This document shows positions 33,718-46,504 of a stretch of DNA of 64,000 nucleotides, one piece after another. The stretch spans positions 910,198-974,197 of the forward strand of contig JAQJVL010000325.1 in NCBI GenBank assembly GCA_035578905.1, written 5' to 3'. Below the pieces are notes generated by a model, which searched no databases, was not told the DNA's origin, and saw only the letters and a list, made by a program, of their open reading frames with translations. How positions within the stretch are numbered: the first letter of the stretch is position 1; each line of letters begins with the position of its first letter. The stretch comes from Stictocephala bisonia. Lineage: Eukaryota; Arthropoda; Insecta; Hemiptera; Membracidae. The translations under genes and the position numbers were made by a program.

Positions 33718-34775
33718 TATATATGCGGATGATATTGCTTTAGCTTACCAATATAACAACTTCACAACTACTGAAGAAACACTCGCAAGTGTCCTTGTAG
33801 CCCTCGAAGAATATTTTAGAACCTGAAAGCTCAATCCTAACCCATCAAAATCCGAAGTAGCTGTTACTTCCACTTAAGTAATGGACTGGCTGATCGAAAA
33901 CCAAACCTATTTCTAAATTGTGTAAAACTCCATCATAATCATCATCCACATTACCTGGGAGTAACGTTACATCGATTGCTGACCTTTAAAAGCCATCTTA
34001 TAAAAAAAGTAGCTAAAATCAAAACCAGGGCTAATGTATTACATCATATTGCCGGAACAACCTGGGAAACCAACGCACACGTCCTGCGTACAACTCATTT
34101 GTCACTGGACTATTCAGCTGCTAAATATAGTGATCCCGTATGGCTAAATAGTGTTCACACTAAAGCGATTTATGTCCAACTTAAATAATAGGATCGTGAG
34201 AGCTATTAAGTTGCACTCTCATGGCAACTCCACTTCCTTGGCTCCCTGTACTGTGCAATATAGCTCCTTCAGAGATAAGACGTCAGGAGGAACTACTCAG
34301 AGAATTCAATAAGATCTTGAATGTCCCTAATCTCCCTATTATATAGGATCTCCTATATATTGGATGTCAGAACGGTCGCTCAAAATCTCGAAACCCAACA
34401 CTATGTACTGCTTTCCATTTGAGCAGATCAAACTTAACACCCAATACTAGCTGGGCCGTAGCGTGAAACAGTTTTAAAACACTAGATACGTTCCCTCTTA
34501 ACGATCCGTCAATACCTGTAGGTGGGATGAACCTTCCTCGTAGGGAGTGAACATTATTGAATCGGTTCCGAATTCGCGTTGGTAGATGTAAGTACTGGAA
34601 GTATAATTGGGGATTGACAGTAGATCAGGCATGTGTTTGCGGAGAGTCTATCCAAACAATGAATCACGTAGTTATAGAGTGTTCCCTGCGCTCTTTTACG
34701 GAGGGATTAGCCAGCTTACACAGAATAAGTGAGGCAGGTCTTAGGTGGTTCGATGGATTGGACTTAGCTTTGTGA
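33718..34775 (+). pseudogene. jockey-like non-LTR reverse transcriptase, broken copy 1
   Basis: The text starts at the catalytic YADD box (33722-33733) followed by IALAYQ, then shifts frame several times. It includes the segment 33976-34188 (LTFKSHLIKKVAKIKTRANV, HHIAGTTWETNAHVLRT) and ends with 34557-34775 (NRFRIRVGRCKYWKYNWGLT, then CVCGESIQTMNHVVIECSLR). The final Cys/His pattern CxCG...QTxxH...C is typical of the C-terminus of jockey-type elements. Everything before the YADD box, including the endonuclease and most of the RT fingers, is missing here, where unit 2 keeps about 80 bp more. Multiple frameshifts show it is dead. Confidence 0.85.
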
Positions 34776-34984
34776 CAGGAGATCACTTTAAATTTTAATC
34801 AATTTAATCAATGAATAAGCTTTGGATATTTATCCAAATATACATCGCAACCCTAAAATTAATAAATGGTAGCTGAAGACAAACCATATGATATATAATA
34901 CTGGTAAATAATATCGTACATGTATATCCTAACGTACCCCAGACTTTTATAATACATTGTAAGAAGTCATATATAAACTAGTGT

Positions 34985-35105
34985 TTTACCCAACGGTATT
35001 AAGTGTGTCTCTTCGCAATAAATTTGCATACAAAGTCCTCCACACCGCTGTGTTTTATGGGTTAGTGCTCATAAAGTAAGGTATATTTCTTACAGTGTTC
35101 TTGTT
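34985..35105 (+). repeat. dispersed repeat R1, plus copy in unit 1
   Basis: Shares AATTTGCATACAAAGTCCTC with the 29.3-kb copy and is repeated in unit 2 at 42145-42260. Confidence 0.6.
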
Positions 35106-36404
35106 ATTAAAAATTGCATCTCTTATCAAATAAAAAAAATAAAGGATGAAATCTGTTCTACATCCACTAATGTATGAACGTCACCAACTAAAATATTGTC
35201 AAAATTGACCATTATTTATTGAATGTAGAGAGAAAAAAATGTTCTTTATATGTACTCTACAGGGAAGTGTATTGATTGTTTTTCAATTACAAATGATTTA
35301 TAATTAACCAAAACCTTAGAGATTAGTCAACAACATTATTTTATAAAGTATCATACATATTTAAAACTAAATATAATGCACCCGTTATACTGTGGTTTTA
35401 TTGCTGTTTTAGCTATACTAATTGTTAAACCTTCAGTAATTAAAATCAACTTCTGTGGTATAAATAATTAACATTGAAATATTTATTAGTTATAATTCAA
35501 GCCTTTTTATTTCAAACCAAAAACTGATGAAAACTAAAAAGTACTCATTCAGGAACTCAAAATAAAATAAACTTCACTTCAAAAATTAAATTAAACTGTA
35601 CTTAATAAAATAATAAAACTGGCAAACAAATGTAAATTTTAAAATTGAGACTAAAATACTTTACTATTTTAAAACTTTACAACCACTTTTCTAGAATTTA
35701 TAGTTCGGTTAAGAACTTTAAAGAAGATGTTAACTCATTGAGGTCTGGTTAAAGAAGGAGTGTAGTCACACACACCCTCCACTTTGAGACTATTTGAATT
35801 GAGCCAATCAGGAGCCTACAAAATTAAACAGCTGATTCAAGCTAGTTAACCTAATTGTGGCTTTTGTAAAACATTACAATCTTTTTTTACGCAATTAAAT
35901 TTTATGTTACATAACAATATACCAACTTTAAGGAAGTTGATATAAAAACACTGTTTTTGTCCTTAAGTGGAAAATTACTCTACAGATATCCCTTACATCT
36001 TATGAGTAATTCCATATTTTGTTTATTAATTGTCTGTTATTTAAGACTGTTTACAATGAATGTCTCACAGAATGCATAGACATCTCGGAACTCGTAATTT
36101 GTCTTTTTAGACAGTTTAGTATACGGATCACAGCTTAATTTGATCACGGCTTGAAAATGACCATAATATTTATTTTACATTTTACATATCTAACAGAATA
36201 TTCTTGGCTTGAAAAAAGATTTAGTTAAATTAGTTTTATTTAACCATATAAAATTTACGGTAATAGCGTCAGTTTTGCATTTCAATTTTAACGTACAACT
36301 TTTTGATCCCGTACTTACCAGAAATATGATACCGATTTGTTATACAGACAGGTTAAGTTGGTTCTTGAACTTCCCGGACAGTTTTAAAATATACACCGGA
36401 AGTG

Positions 36405-36480
36405 GTTGTTCAATGGCCTGTAATGTGAACTGTAGATAACTTCACACTTCTCCAGCCATCGATCTTCTCTATAACTTTGT
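36405..36480. repeat. 65-bp repeat also at 39290-39365 and in unit 2
   Basis: GGCCTGTAATGTGAACTGTA followed by GATAACTTCACACTTCTCCA recurs, slightly changed, 2.9 kb away in the same unit, and again at 43245-43320 and 46250-46330 in unit 2. A minus-strand frame through the first copy reads FTLQAIEQPLPVYILKLSGK with acceptor- and donor-like borders, but the repetition argues for an interspersed element. Confidence 0.5.
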
Positions 36481-36799
36481 AATTGAACTAAGTTTGAAGA
36501 TGATTTATTCGAGGTTATTTTCATGTACTCAGTATTTTATGTTTAATAGAGTTTATTTTTAGTAAAAAGTGATTTGTATATAACCGACAATTTCTTTAAC
36601 CAGTATTCTAATGATGACCAACTTTATATTTCAGCATAAGAATAGAATAGCTCAATTTTGAATTTATCTTTTTTTATTCTTTAATTGTTTTATTTAAGTT
36701 CATAGTGTGTGTATGATTGTAATAACTATAAATATTAGTTTAGGAAAGGTCCAGAATCTTGTAAAATTTGTGTAATATGCCCAATAACATATAAGGAGG

Positions 36800-37065
36800 A
36801 CAAGATCAAGATGAAGTGTGAGCTTTTTATGGGAATAACTCAGCCAAAAGTGGCTTACAAAATGTTCGCAGCAGTCTTACAAAGAAGATAAGTGAGTACA
36901 CCGAAAAGCAGATTAAAGAATATCGATGTAGTTTTAGACCAGAGAGGGATACGACAGACCGGACATTTGTCATGAGACAAGTTATAAAGAAATTGTATGA
37001 GTTCAATGTGAATTTAAACATAATATTGTTTATTTCCGACATACCTTCGATAATATAATAGAAAC
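36800..37065 (+). pseudogene. RTE-like reverse-transcriptase fragment, copy 1
   Basis: The three plus frames together read YRGITQPKVAYKMFA-type text, QRR, then ISEYTEKQIKEYQ-like and DTTDRTFVMRQV, then NIILFISDIPS-like. This matches the start of RTE-clade reverse transcriptases (NYRGISLL...AYKILA...QxGFRxGRxTTDxIFxLRQ). A frameshift falls after QRR. The YADD region and the rest are missing. A minus-strand 113-codon frame over the same DNA is a shadow. Confidence 0.75.
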
Positions 37066-37074
37066 ACGTGCGGA

Positions 37075-37120
37075 GGTGTTGATCCACCCACCCTTCCGTA
37101 TATGTAAAGTGGTATTGGTT
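37075..37120. repeat. single minisatellite unit
   Basis: CCACCCACCCTTCCGTATAT and a GTGGTATTGG phrase form one unit directly after the RTE-like fragment. The same occurs in unit 2 at 43920-43960. Confidence 0.7.
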
Positions 37121-37682
37121 GTAGTTGTACTTCACCCACAGTGTTAAATTTGAACTAAAATAAATCAAAATAATTCTGATATGGGAACTTAGACTTTAAA
37201 ATATATCGAGGGAATTTTTTTCATATACAACTATTACAATTAAGACATTACAAAATGTTTTAAAATAAACTAGTCAATATTTATCGACTACATGGACTAT
37301 AGATGAATTATTGAAAATACTCTGTAGACTTTTTCTCTCTTTACAGCGAATGAGCTTTTCACCGTTGTTAAAATAACTATTCTTTGGCTTTTTGAAGAGA
37401 ATTAGATTGTAATTGTTATGTTAGACACAGGATCGTCTCCTTTAAGTAAAGCACTAAGAAGAGCTCTCTCAGTGATGTGTAATATATTTGTCTGGTGATA
37501 CATAATAACATATTTGCAGTTATTTTATCCTATGGTTTTAGACAAATAAGCTGTATTTTTTCAATATGTACTTAATAAAAGAAGCTATACTATCATCATA
37601 TACATTGAATTGGAGATTTAAATCAGCACTTTCCTACAATATACTCGTAGCTGTGAAACAATATCAAAAGTGTACCTTATTC

Positions 37683-37683
<1 letters not shown>

Positions 37684-37728
<45 letters not shown>
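37684..37728. repeat. 45-bp poly-T tract
   Basis: A pure T run of 45. The equivalent place in unit 2 (44523-44538) has only short runs broken by G, so the tract expanded in unit 1 or contracted in unit 2 after the duplication. Confidence 0.95.
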
Positions 37729-37730
<2 letters not shown>

Positions 37731-38054
37731 TCTCAGACAGTGATATTATGTCACCAAATGATAAATTATCTGTATCACCTGATTCAATCTTACTGGTTGA
37801 AAAAGTGTTAAATAATAAATAATAACGTTTTGATAATTAGTAAAAAGTAATCACTGCCATTGCTTTTAAATTAGTCGGACTCTTTTTTCCTTTTTTTTAT
37901 GGAAAAAATATATTAACTATGTAGTTTTATGATGAACTTTGTATTTAAATATATGTGTGCAGTACTAGTTATTATTTTTAGGACTGAATAAATATTGTAT
38001 AAAATATATAGATTTAATTACATTATTGACTTAAACTACATTTATGTTTTCCTT

Positions 38055-38340
38055 ACTAACAATAATCGATCAGTAGCAGGATCGGTTAAAGCCAAGCTTC
38101 ATAAGTTAAAGGTTTACAGTTTGATCGCAATAAATCATTCAAAGTTTTGAAAGAAAACAGCTGATAGCCACTGTCTGTTAATTTGTCATTGGTCCATTGT
38201 CTAATAATTAATGCCAATTTCTAAGGAAAATTCTGCCTTAGTTTGTAATCATGACTATATTCGCTCATCTTCACTCATCAAATTCATTGTAAATCCATAT
38301 GTACCCATGTATTACCCAAATAATACGAACTATAAATAAC
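38055..38340 (+). mobile_element. SINE family 2, degenerate copy in unit 1
   Basis: Aligns over its length with 57855-58125: AAGCCAAGCTTCATAAGTTA, a B-box-like ACAGTTTGATCGCAA, AACAGCTGATAGCCACTGTC, TTTCTAAGGAAAATTCTGCC and the CGCTCATCTTCACTCATC tail. The A-box has decayed. Confidence 0.75.
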
Positions 38341-39289
38341 TGTTAAATAGATCGGTATACATACAAAAATATTTAATAAAAGATGTACTTAAAATTAGGT
38401 CATATACTTTGTTAAATTATTACTTTACATTATTAAAATCTGAAAATAAAATTTCGTTAAAATTATCATAAAATTTAGTCACTATTAAAAGACCAAAAGC
38501 ACGATTAAAAGAGGCAATAATTTATAATCCTAGTGGTATTATATTTAATTACCTCTACTCAGTATTAAGGAAAAGTTACTTCACTAAATCCAGCAAAAGA
38601 TTTGCTTATAGGATAAATATTTTGAACTATGTAAATAGGTTCAGATTCCGATAAAAGATGTAGTTCATTTAGTTGCCCTGGCTATTGGGGAACTGTTGAT
38701 AAATAGCTCTTTAGAAACAGTTGACCTTAGTAAGAATGGCTACAACAACAATGAAAATTTAAATAATAATGTCTTAACATATACAAAATTAGTATACTTT
38801 GTATGCCATTATTACTTTTTACGACAAGCGGTTGTCATGCAATTTGTGTTTGAAATCGGGTATTCATAATATTACAATAACAAATTCCGTTAAACACCTG
38901 AAAAACATCAGCAACGCTACTCGGCACACTGGTGTAATTATAGTGATCCGCTTAACTCTTGTGTACTTATAGTGATTTTACATATAAAGTCGTCATTGCT
39001 CTATATGTACTTAACAAATTGTGATATTTTAAAAAGGATTAATTTCTGTTTCTTAGATTGGTAAAGACATTTTTATCTTACTACGCACCTAAATTAGTAG
39101 ATTAGTTTTAGTGTCATTTTTAGCTTTTATACATGGTAAAATAAATAAATTTAAAATATTACAAATATATGTAAAAATTATTGGCTTTATTCTATATTTC
39201 TAAGAAATTTATGTATTTCCAAGAACGAACTATGCAATAGATCTACGGTGGTTTTGTTCTGGAAGTAAGAGGATCTACGCCTTTCTCGG

Positions 39290-39365
39290 GTATAGTGGTT
39301 TAATGGTCTGTAATGTGAACTGAAGATAACTTCACACTTATCCAGCCATCGATCTTCCCTTCCGA
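39290..39365. repeat. second copy of the 65-bp repeat in unit 1
   Basis: GGTCTGTAATGTGAACTGAA and CCAGCCATCGATCTTCCC match 36405-36480. Confidence 0.6.
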
Positions 39366-39994
39366 GTTAGTTTCAGAATTTATTAGAATGAGAATGCCCT
39401 TTACACTTCAGATGGTACGTGCTCTGTTTCAAACAGCAATATTTTTGAAGAAAACTACTTTGGGATGGATCATAATCAACATTTTAAATAATTACTTACA
39501 ACTTTACCACTTTAAAGTATGTTGCATATGACGTACGCTAAATTATCATGTATTTTATAACCTGTCCCATTAAATTTCATGATTGATATCATCTTTTAAT
39601 CTTCTATTGTGGATTTTTATATCACTATTCCAATTAATATTTCATAGAATGTGGAAAATAACAATTAAATAAAGGTATTTTACACTGTATAGTAGTTTCT
39701 TGAGAGTCGATTTTGATAATCTTAGAATGATCTATTTTTGAGATTATGGACATTGAAAATTGTTAGAAATTAAAATATTTTTGTACATTGGAACTCTTAA
39801 TACACCTTTATTAAGTAAGAAAATTAAATATATATTGAGATCTCTGAATACAATAAAATCCTTTATAATATATTGTTTATTTGTTATGGTTCAAATATCA
39901 TTAAAGATATCTATTTATTTATCAAATCTAGGCTATACCTAAAAAAACACACTTTTTAGGATATTATTGTTGAGATAGGAATACACTTTTCAAA

Positions 39995-40085
39995 TTCGAA
40001 TAAGCAGTGGCTCAATCCGAACATTGGAACTTGCCCTCCGCATTGTGAAGCCTTAGCCACTGAGCCACCACAGCGGCAAAACTGA
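39995..40085 (-). mobile_element. SINE family 1 head, minus strand
   Basis: The reverse complement reads GGTGGCTCAGTGGCTAAGGC (A box), GCGGAGGGCAAGTTCC, and a B-box-like AATGTTCGGATTGAGCC. It stands next to minisatellite units and is repeated in unit 2. Confidence 0.8.
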
Positions 40086-40099
40086 CACATTTGTTACTT

Positions 40100-40205
40100 T
40101 CCCACCCGCCCACCCATACACGTACAATAGTACTGACCCACCTGCTTACACACACATATAGAGTGGTACTGACCCACCCACCATCCCATACACGAACTGT
40201 GGGTA
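40100..40205. repeat. minisatellite units at the tandem-duplication junction
   Basis: Three C-rich units (CCCACCCGCCCACCCATACA and variants) end at CACGAACTGTGGGTAC, immediately before the start of unit 2. The matching right end of unit 2 has slightly more units (47500-47640). Confidence 0.85.
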
Positions 40206-40892
40206 CAAATTTTTTTGTAATTTGTTTACATGGATATAGGAAAATATTATACTATTATAATTAGTAGTGTAGTAATTAATTAGATTTTTCTATCCATAGA
40301 TCCATATTTAATTACATTTGAATTACAGAAATATCGAACGAACTATTTTCTTCTTAGTTCGAAACAGTATATTTCGACCAGCAAAAATATTAGGGTATAT
40401 ATGTAATACAATAGTAAGCAATGTATTTGCTGTAACTAAAGAAATGATTATCAACCAAGTTAAACTTTCAACTATATAACATAAATTGTGTCAAAAGCTT
40501 TTATACAGGTTTTAATATGCTGATATGATATCAACAACACTTTAATATTTCATAATTATTTTAACTGCATATGCAGTTTCTAGTGTAATTTTTTCCATTT
40601 ATTATCAGAAATAAAATTTTTAGAATTTGTATAGGGCTTAGTACATGATAGTTTAAATATAATTTCAAAAAAGAGATATTCTACACTTTATAAAAACGTC
40701 TTGTTTGTTAAAGATTTGTGACATTACTAAAACGTATGTTGAGATGATTATTTGTATTATTAAATATTTACAAAACATTAAACTTATACCAAATTAAGAA
40801 TTATAGTTGATATATTCATTACGTTATTAAAACACACCTCTCAATACTGGTACGTTTATCTTGGTCGTGAAGAAAGTTCTTTTATACAGTTA

Positions 40893-41934
40893 AAGGATGG
40901 GCGGCCACAGTTCTTGCTCCAATTTTATTCATCGTGTATACCCCTGACATTCCAATCACAAAGTCTAGAAGATTTATATATGCGGATGATAATGCTTTAG
41001 CTTACCAACATAAACATTTCTGAAGAAACACTCACAATTGACTAAAAGAAAATTTTAGAACCTAGAAGGTAAATCCTAACCCATCAAAAACTGAAGTAAC
41101 CTGCTTCCACTTAAGTAACAGACTGGCTAATCGAAAACTAAACATATTTCCAAATTGTGTAAAACTCCACCATAATGATCATCCACAGTACCTGGGAGTA
41201 ACGTTAGACTGATTGCTGACCTTTAAGGGCCATTTTCTAAAAAATAGCAGATAAAATCAAAACCAGGGCAACGCGTTACACCGTATTGCCGGAACAACCT
41301 GGGAAACCAACGCACACGTCCTGCGTTCAACTACTTTGTCATTTGTCTATTAAACTGCTGAATAAAGTGCTCCCGTTTGGCTAAATAGTGCACGTATAAA
41401 AGCAACCTTGGCTCCCGGACCTGTGCAATATAGCTCCTCCAGAAATAAGACGTCAGGAGGCACTACTTAAAGAATTCAATAAGATCTTGAATGCCCCGCA
41501 TCTCCCCCTTATGCAGGATCTCCCATGTCAGAACGGTCACTCAAAATCTGGAAACCACTCTATGCACTGCTTTCCATTTGAGTAGATCAAACCTATCGCC
41601 CAGTACTAGCTGGGCCGTAGAGTGGAACAATTTTTATGGATGAGATAAGTTCCTTATTAGCAACCCATAAAAATCTGTAGGTGGGATGAACCTCCCTCGT
41701 AGGGAGTGGACACTCTTGAATCGGTTCCGAACTCACGTTGGTAGATGCAAATACTTGAAGTATAATTGGGGATTGACAGTAGATAAGTCATGTGATTGCG
41801 GGGAGTATATCCAAACAATGGATAACGTAGTTACAGAGTGTTCCCTGCGCTCTTTTACAAAGGGATTAGCCAGCTTACACAGAATAAGTGAGGCAGGTCT
41901 TAGGTGGTTCGATGGATTGGACTTAGCTTTGTGA
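40893..41934 (+). pseudogene. jockey-like non-LTR reverse transcriptase, broken copy 2
   Basis: Begins with SVLAPILFIVYTPDIPITKS coding (from about 40896), then RRFIYADD with the catalytic box at 40979-40990. Frameshifts follow through KLHHN and LGVTL-like text. The last part, 41686-41934, is open: NLPRREWTLLNRFRTHVGRC, then CDCGEYIQTMDNVVTECSLR. The RT palm and thumb and the C-terminal Cys/His knuckle are recognisable; the endonuclease and RT fingers are absent, as in a 5'-truncated copy. Confidence 0.85.
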
Positions 41935-42144
41935 CAGGAGATCACTTTAAATTTTAATCAATTTAATCAATGAATAAGTTTTGGATATTTATCCAAATAT
42001 ACATCGCAACCCTAAAATTAATAAATGGTAGCTGAAGACAAACCATATGATATATAATACTGGTAAATAATATCGTACATGTATATCCTAACGTACCCCA
42101 GACTTTTATAATACATTGTAAGAAGTCATATATAAACTAGTGTT

Positions 42145-42260
42145 TTACCCAACGGTATTAAGTGTGTCTCTTCACAATAAAATTTGCATACAAAGTCCTC
42201 CACACCGCTGTGTTTTATGGGTTAGTGCTCATAAAGTAAGGTATATTTCTTACAGTGTTC
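42145..42260 (+). repeat. dispersed repeat R1, plus copy in unit 2
   Basis: Near-identical to 34985-35105. Confidence 0.6.
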
Positions 42261-43244
42261 TTGTTATTAAAAATTGCATCTCTTATTGATTGTTGTTGAT
42301 TGTTTTTTTAATTACAAATGATTTATAATTAACCAAAACCTTTTTATTTCAAACCAAAAACTGATGAAAACTAAAAAGTACTCATTCAGGAACTCAAAAT
42401 AAAATAAACTTCACTTCAAAAATTAAATTAAACTGTACTTAATAAAATAATAAAACTGGAAAACAAATGTAAATTTTAAAATTGAGACTAAAATACTTTA
42501 CTATTTTAAAACTTTACAATCACTTTTCTAGAATTTATAGTTCGGTTAAGAACTTTAAAGAAGATGTTAACTCATTGAAGTCTGGTTAAAGAAGGAGTGT
42601 AGTCACACACACCCTCTACTTTGAGAATATTTGAATTGGGCCAATCAGGAGCCTACAAAATTAAACAGCTGATTCAAGCTAGTTAACCTAATTGTGGCTT
42701 TTGTAAAACATTACAATCTTTTTTTACACAATTAAATTTTATATTACATAACATTATACCAACTTTAAGGAAGTTGATATCAAAACACCGTGTTTGTCCT
42801 TAAGTGGAAAATTACTCTACAGATGTCACTTATATCTTATGAGTAACTCCATATTTTTTTTTATTAACTCTCTGTTATTTAAGACTGTTTACAATGAATG
42901 TCTCACAGAATGCATAGACATCTCGGAACTCGTAATTTGTCTTTTTAGACAGTTTAGTATACGGATCACAGCTTAATTTGATCACGGCTGGAAAATGACC
43001 ATAATATGTATTTGACATTTTACATATCTAACAGAATATGCTTGGCTTGAAAAAAGATTTAGTTAAATTAGTTTTATTTAATCATATAAAATTTACGGTA
43101 ATAGCGTCAGTTTTGCATTTCAATTTTAACGTACAACTTTTTGATCCCGTACTTACCAGAAATATGATACCGATTTGTTATACAGACAGGTTAAGTTGGT
43201 TCTTGAACTTCCCGGACAGTTTTAAAATATACACCGGAAGTGGT

Positions 43245-43320
43245 TGTTCAATGGCCTGTAATGTGAACTGTAGATAACTTCACACTTCTCCAGCCATCGA
43301 TCTTCTCTATAACTTTGTAA
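43245..43320. repeat. 65-bp repeat, unit 2
   Basis: Near-identical to 36405-36480; the flanking 76-79-codon plus frame is also duplicated but is shared with unit 1 only through recent duplication. Confidence 0.6.
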
Positions 43321-43624
43321 TTGAACTAAGTTTGAAGATGATTTATTCGAGGTTATTTTCATGTACTCAGTATTTTATGTTTAATAGAGTTTATTTTTAG
43401 TAAAAAGTGATTTGTATATAACCGACAATTTCTTTAACCAGTATTCTAATGATGACCAACTTTATATATTAGCATAAAAATAGAATAGCTCTATTTTAAA
43501 TTTATATTTTTTATTCTTTAATAGTTTTATTTACGTTCATTGTTTGTGTATGATTGTAATAACTATAAATATTAGTTAAGGAAAGGTCCAGAATCTTGGA
43601 AAATCTGTATGATATGCCCTACAC

Positions 43625-43905
43625 ATATAAGAAGTGAGACAAGATCAGGATGAATTGTGAGAATTATAGGGGAATAACCCAGCCAAAAGTGGCTTACAAA
43701 ATGTTCGCATCAGTCTTACAAAGAAGATAAGTGAGTACACCGAAAAGCAGATTAAAGAATATCAATATGGTTTTAGACCAGAGAGGGATACGACAGACCG
43801 GACATTTGTCATGAGACAAGTTGTAAGGAGATTGTATGAATTTAATGTGAATTTACATCTAATATTAGTTTATTTCCGACATAGCTTCGATAATATAATA
43901 GAAAC
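43625..43905 (+). pseudogene. RTE-like reverse-transcriptase fragment, copy 2
   Basis: Reads NCENYRGITQPKVAYKMFAS VLQRR, then after a one-base shift ISEYTEKQIKEYQYGFRPER, DTTDRTFVMRQV and an EFNVNLHLILVYFRHSFDNI-like tail. It is clearer than the copy in unit 1 because YQYGFRPER is intact. Only the first two or so RT blocks are present. Confidence 0.8.
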
Positions 43906-43919
43906 ACGTGCGGAGGTGT

Positions 43920-43960
43920 TGATCCACCCACCCTTCCGTATATATACAGTGGTATTGGTT
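43920..43960. repeat. single minisatellite unit, unit 2
   Basis: Same place and sequence type as 37075-37120. Confidence 0.7.
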
Positions 43961-44876
43961 GTCCTTATACTTCACCCACAGTATTAAATTTGAACTAAAA
44001 TAGATCAAACTAATTCTGATATGGGAACTGTAGACTTTAAAATAAACTGAGGGCAATTTTATATATAACTATTACAATTAATATTAAGATATTACAAAAT
44101 ATCTTTCAATAAACTAGTCAATATTTATCGACTACATAGACTATAGATGAATTATTGAAAATACTGTGTAGTCTTACCTTTTCTCTCTTTACAGTGAATG
44201 AGCCTTTCACCATTGTTAAAATTCTTTAGCTTTTTGAAGAGAACTAGATTGTATTTGTTATGTTAGACACAAGGCCGTCTCCTTTAGTAAAGCACAAAGG
44301 AGAGCACTCTCAGTGATGTGTAGGGTATTTGTCTGGTGATACATTATAACATATTTGCAGTTATTTTATCCTATGGTTTTAGAAAAGTAAGCTGTATTTT
44401 TTCAATATTTAATCAATAAAAGAAGCTATACTATCATCATATACATTTAATTGGATTTAAATCAGTACTTGCCAACAGTATACTCGTAGCTGTGAAACAA
44501 TATCAAAAGTGTACCTTATTAGTTTTTTGTTTTTTTTATCTCAGACAGTGATATTATGTCACCGGATGACAAATTATTTGTATCACCTGATGTAATCTTA
44601 CTGGTCGCAAAAAATTTTAAATTATAAATAAATAAATAATAACGTTTTGATAATTAGCAAATAGTAAGCACTGCCATTGCTTTTAAATTAGTCAGACTCT
44701 TTTTTCCTTTTATTATGGAAAAAAAATAATAACTATACAGTTTTACTATGAACTTTGTATTAAAATATATGAGTGCAGTATTAGTTATTATTTTTAGGAC
44801 TGAATGAATATTGTTAAAAATATATAGATTTAATTACATTATTGACTTAAACTAAAGTTATGTTTTCCTTACTAAC

Positions 44877-45145
44877 AATAATCGATCAGTACCAGGATCT
44901 GGTTAAAGCCAAGCTTCATAAGTTAAAGGTTTACAGTTTGATCGCAATAAATCTTTCAAAGTTTTTAAAGAAAACAGCTGATAGCCACTGTCTGTTCATT
45001 GTCATTTATTTAATGTTAATTTCTAAGGAAAATTCTGCCTTAGTTTATAATCATGACTATATTCACTCATCTTCACTCATTAAATTCATTTTAAATCCAT
45101 ATTTACCCATATATTGCCCACATAATACGAACTATAAATAACTAT
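44877..45145 (+). mobile_element. SINE family 2, degenerate copy in unit 2
   Basis: Same element as 38055-38340, carried along by the tandem duplication. A 93-codon plus frame across it is accidental. Confidence 0.75.
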
Positions 45146-46249
45146 TAAATAAATCAGTAAATATAAAAAATATATTTATCAAAGATGTACTTAAAATTAG
45201 GTCATATACTTTATTAAATAATTACTTTACATAATTAAATTCTGACGATAAAATTTCATCAAAAGTATCATAAATTTGAGTCACTATTAAAAGACCAAAG
45301 GCACGATTAAAAGAGGCAATAATTTATAATCCTAGTGGTATTATATTTAATTACCTCTACTCAGTATTAAAAAAAAGTTACTTCACTAAATGCAACCAAA
45401 GATTTGCTTATAGGATAAATATTTTGAACTATGTGAATAGATTCAGATTCCGATAAAAGATGTAGTTCATTTAGTTGCCCTGGCTATTGGGGAACTGTTC
45501 ATAAATAGCTCTTTAGAAACATTTGACTTTAGTAAGAATGGCTACAACACTCATTTTGTTCACATTCACCCCACATATTCACCCATATATCTAAGATTGG
45601 TTACTTATCAATGAATAATGAAGACTGAAAATTACTAAAAATACATCAAAGTTCAATGATTATCTAACAAGTATTTTTTTAATATCACTAAACAATCTAG
45701 AGCAGTAAAATCCAACAATGAAATTTAAATAATAATGTCTTAACATATAAAAAATTAGTATACTTTATATGCTATTATTACTTATTACGACAAGCGATTG
45801 TCATTGAAGTTGTGTCTGAAATCGGATATTCATAATATTACAATAACAAATTCCGTTAAACACCTGAAAAACATCAGCAACGCTACTCGGCACACTGGTG
45901 TACTTATATTTATCCGCTTAACTCTTGTGTACTTATAGTGATTTTACATATAAAGTCGTCGTTGCTCTATATGTACTTAACAAATTGTGATATTTTAAAA
46001 ATGATTAATTTCTGTTTCTTAGATTGGTAAAGACATTTTTATCTTACTACGCACCTAAATTAGTAGATTAGTTTTAGTGTAATTTTTAGCTTTTATACAT
46101 GATAAAATAAACAAATTTAAAATATTACAAAAATATGTAAAAATGATTGGCTTTATTCTATATTTCTAAGAAATTTATGTATTTCCAAGTACGAACTATG
46201 CAATATATCTACGGTGGTTTGTTCTGGAAGTTAGAAGATCTACGTCTTT

Positions 46250-46330
46250 CTCGGGTATAGTGGTTTAATGGTCTGTAATGTGAACTGAAGATAACTTCAC
46301 ACTTATCCAGCCATCGATCTTGCCTTCCAA
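46250..46330. repeat. second 65-bp repeat, unit 2
   Basis: Matches 39290-39365. Confidence 0.6.
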
Positions 46331-46504
46331 GTTAGTTTCAGAATTTATTAGGAGGGAATGCCCTTTATACTTTAAATGGTAAGTGCTCTGTTTTAAACAA
46401 CATTTTTTATAAGAAAACTACTTTGGAATTGATCATAATCAACATTAAAAATAATTACATACAATTTTATCACTTCAGTTGTTTTTAGATATGACTTCCA
46501 TTGT

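Larger units (their letters stand above)
33248..40205 (+). repeat. unit 1 of a 7-kb tandem duplication
   Basis: Matches 40206-47640 from start to end in the same order: the start phrase TTTACATGGATATAGG, the reverse-transcriptase pseudogene, repeat R1, the 36.2-36.5-kb block, the RTE-like fragment, the poly-T site, SINE family 2 and the SINE-minisatellite end. Long parts differ by only a few bases per hundred. Unit 1 lacks about 300 bp present in unit 2 before the reverse transcriptase, and it has an extra stretch near 35130-35490. Confidence 0.92.

Noticed and set aside
36405..36439. Spliced exon FTLQAIEQPLPVY on the minus strand
   Set aside because: The acceptor side lies in a 65-bp repeat present four times in the window; an interspersed repeat explains it better.
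36827..37168. 113-codon minus-strand frame
   Set aside because: Shadow of the plus-strand RTE-like fragment; no domain, and the copy in unit 2 does not preserve it in full.
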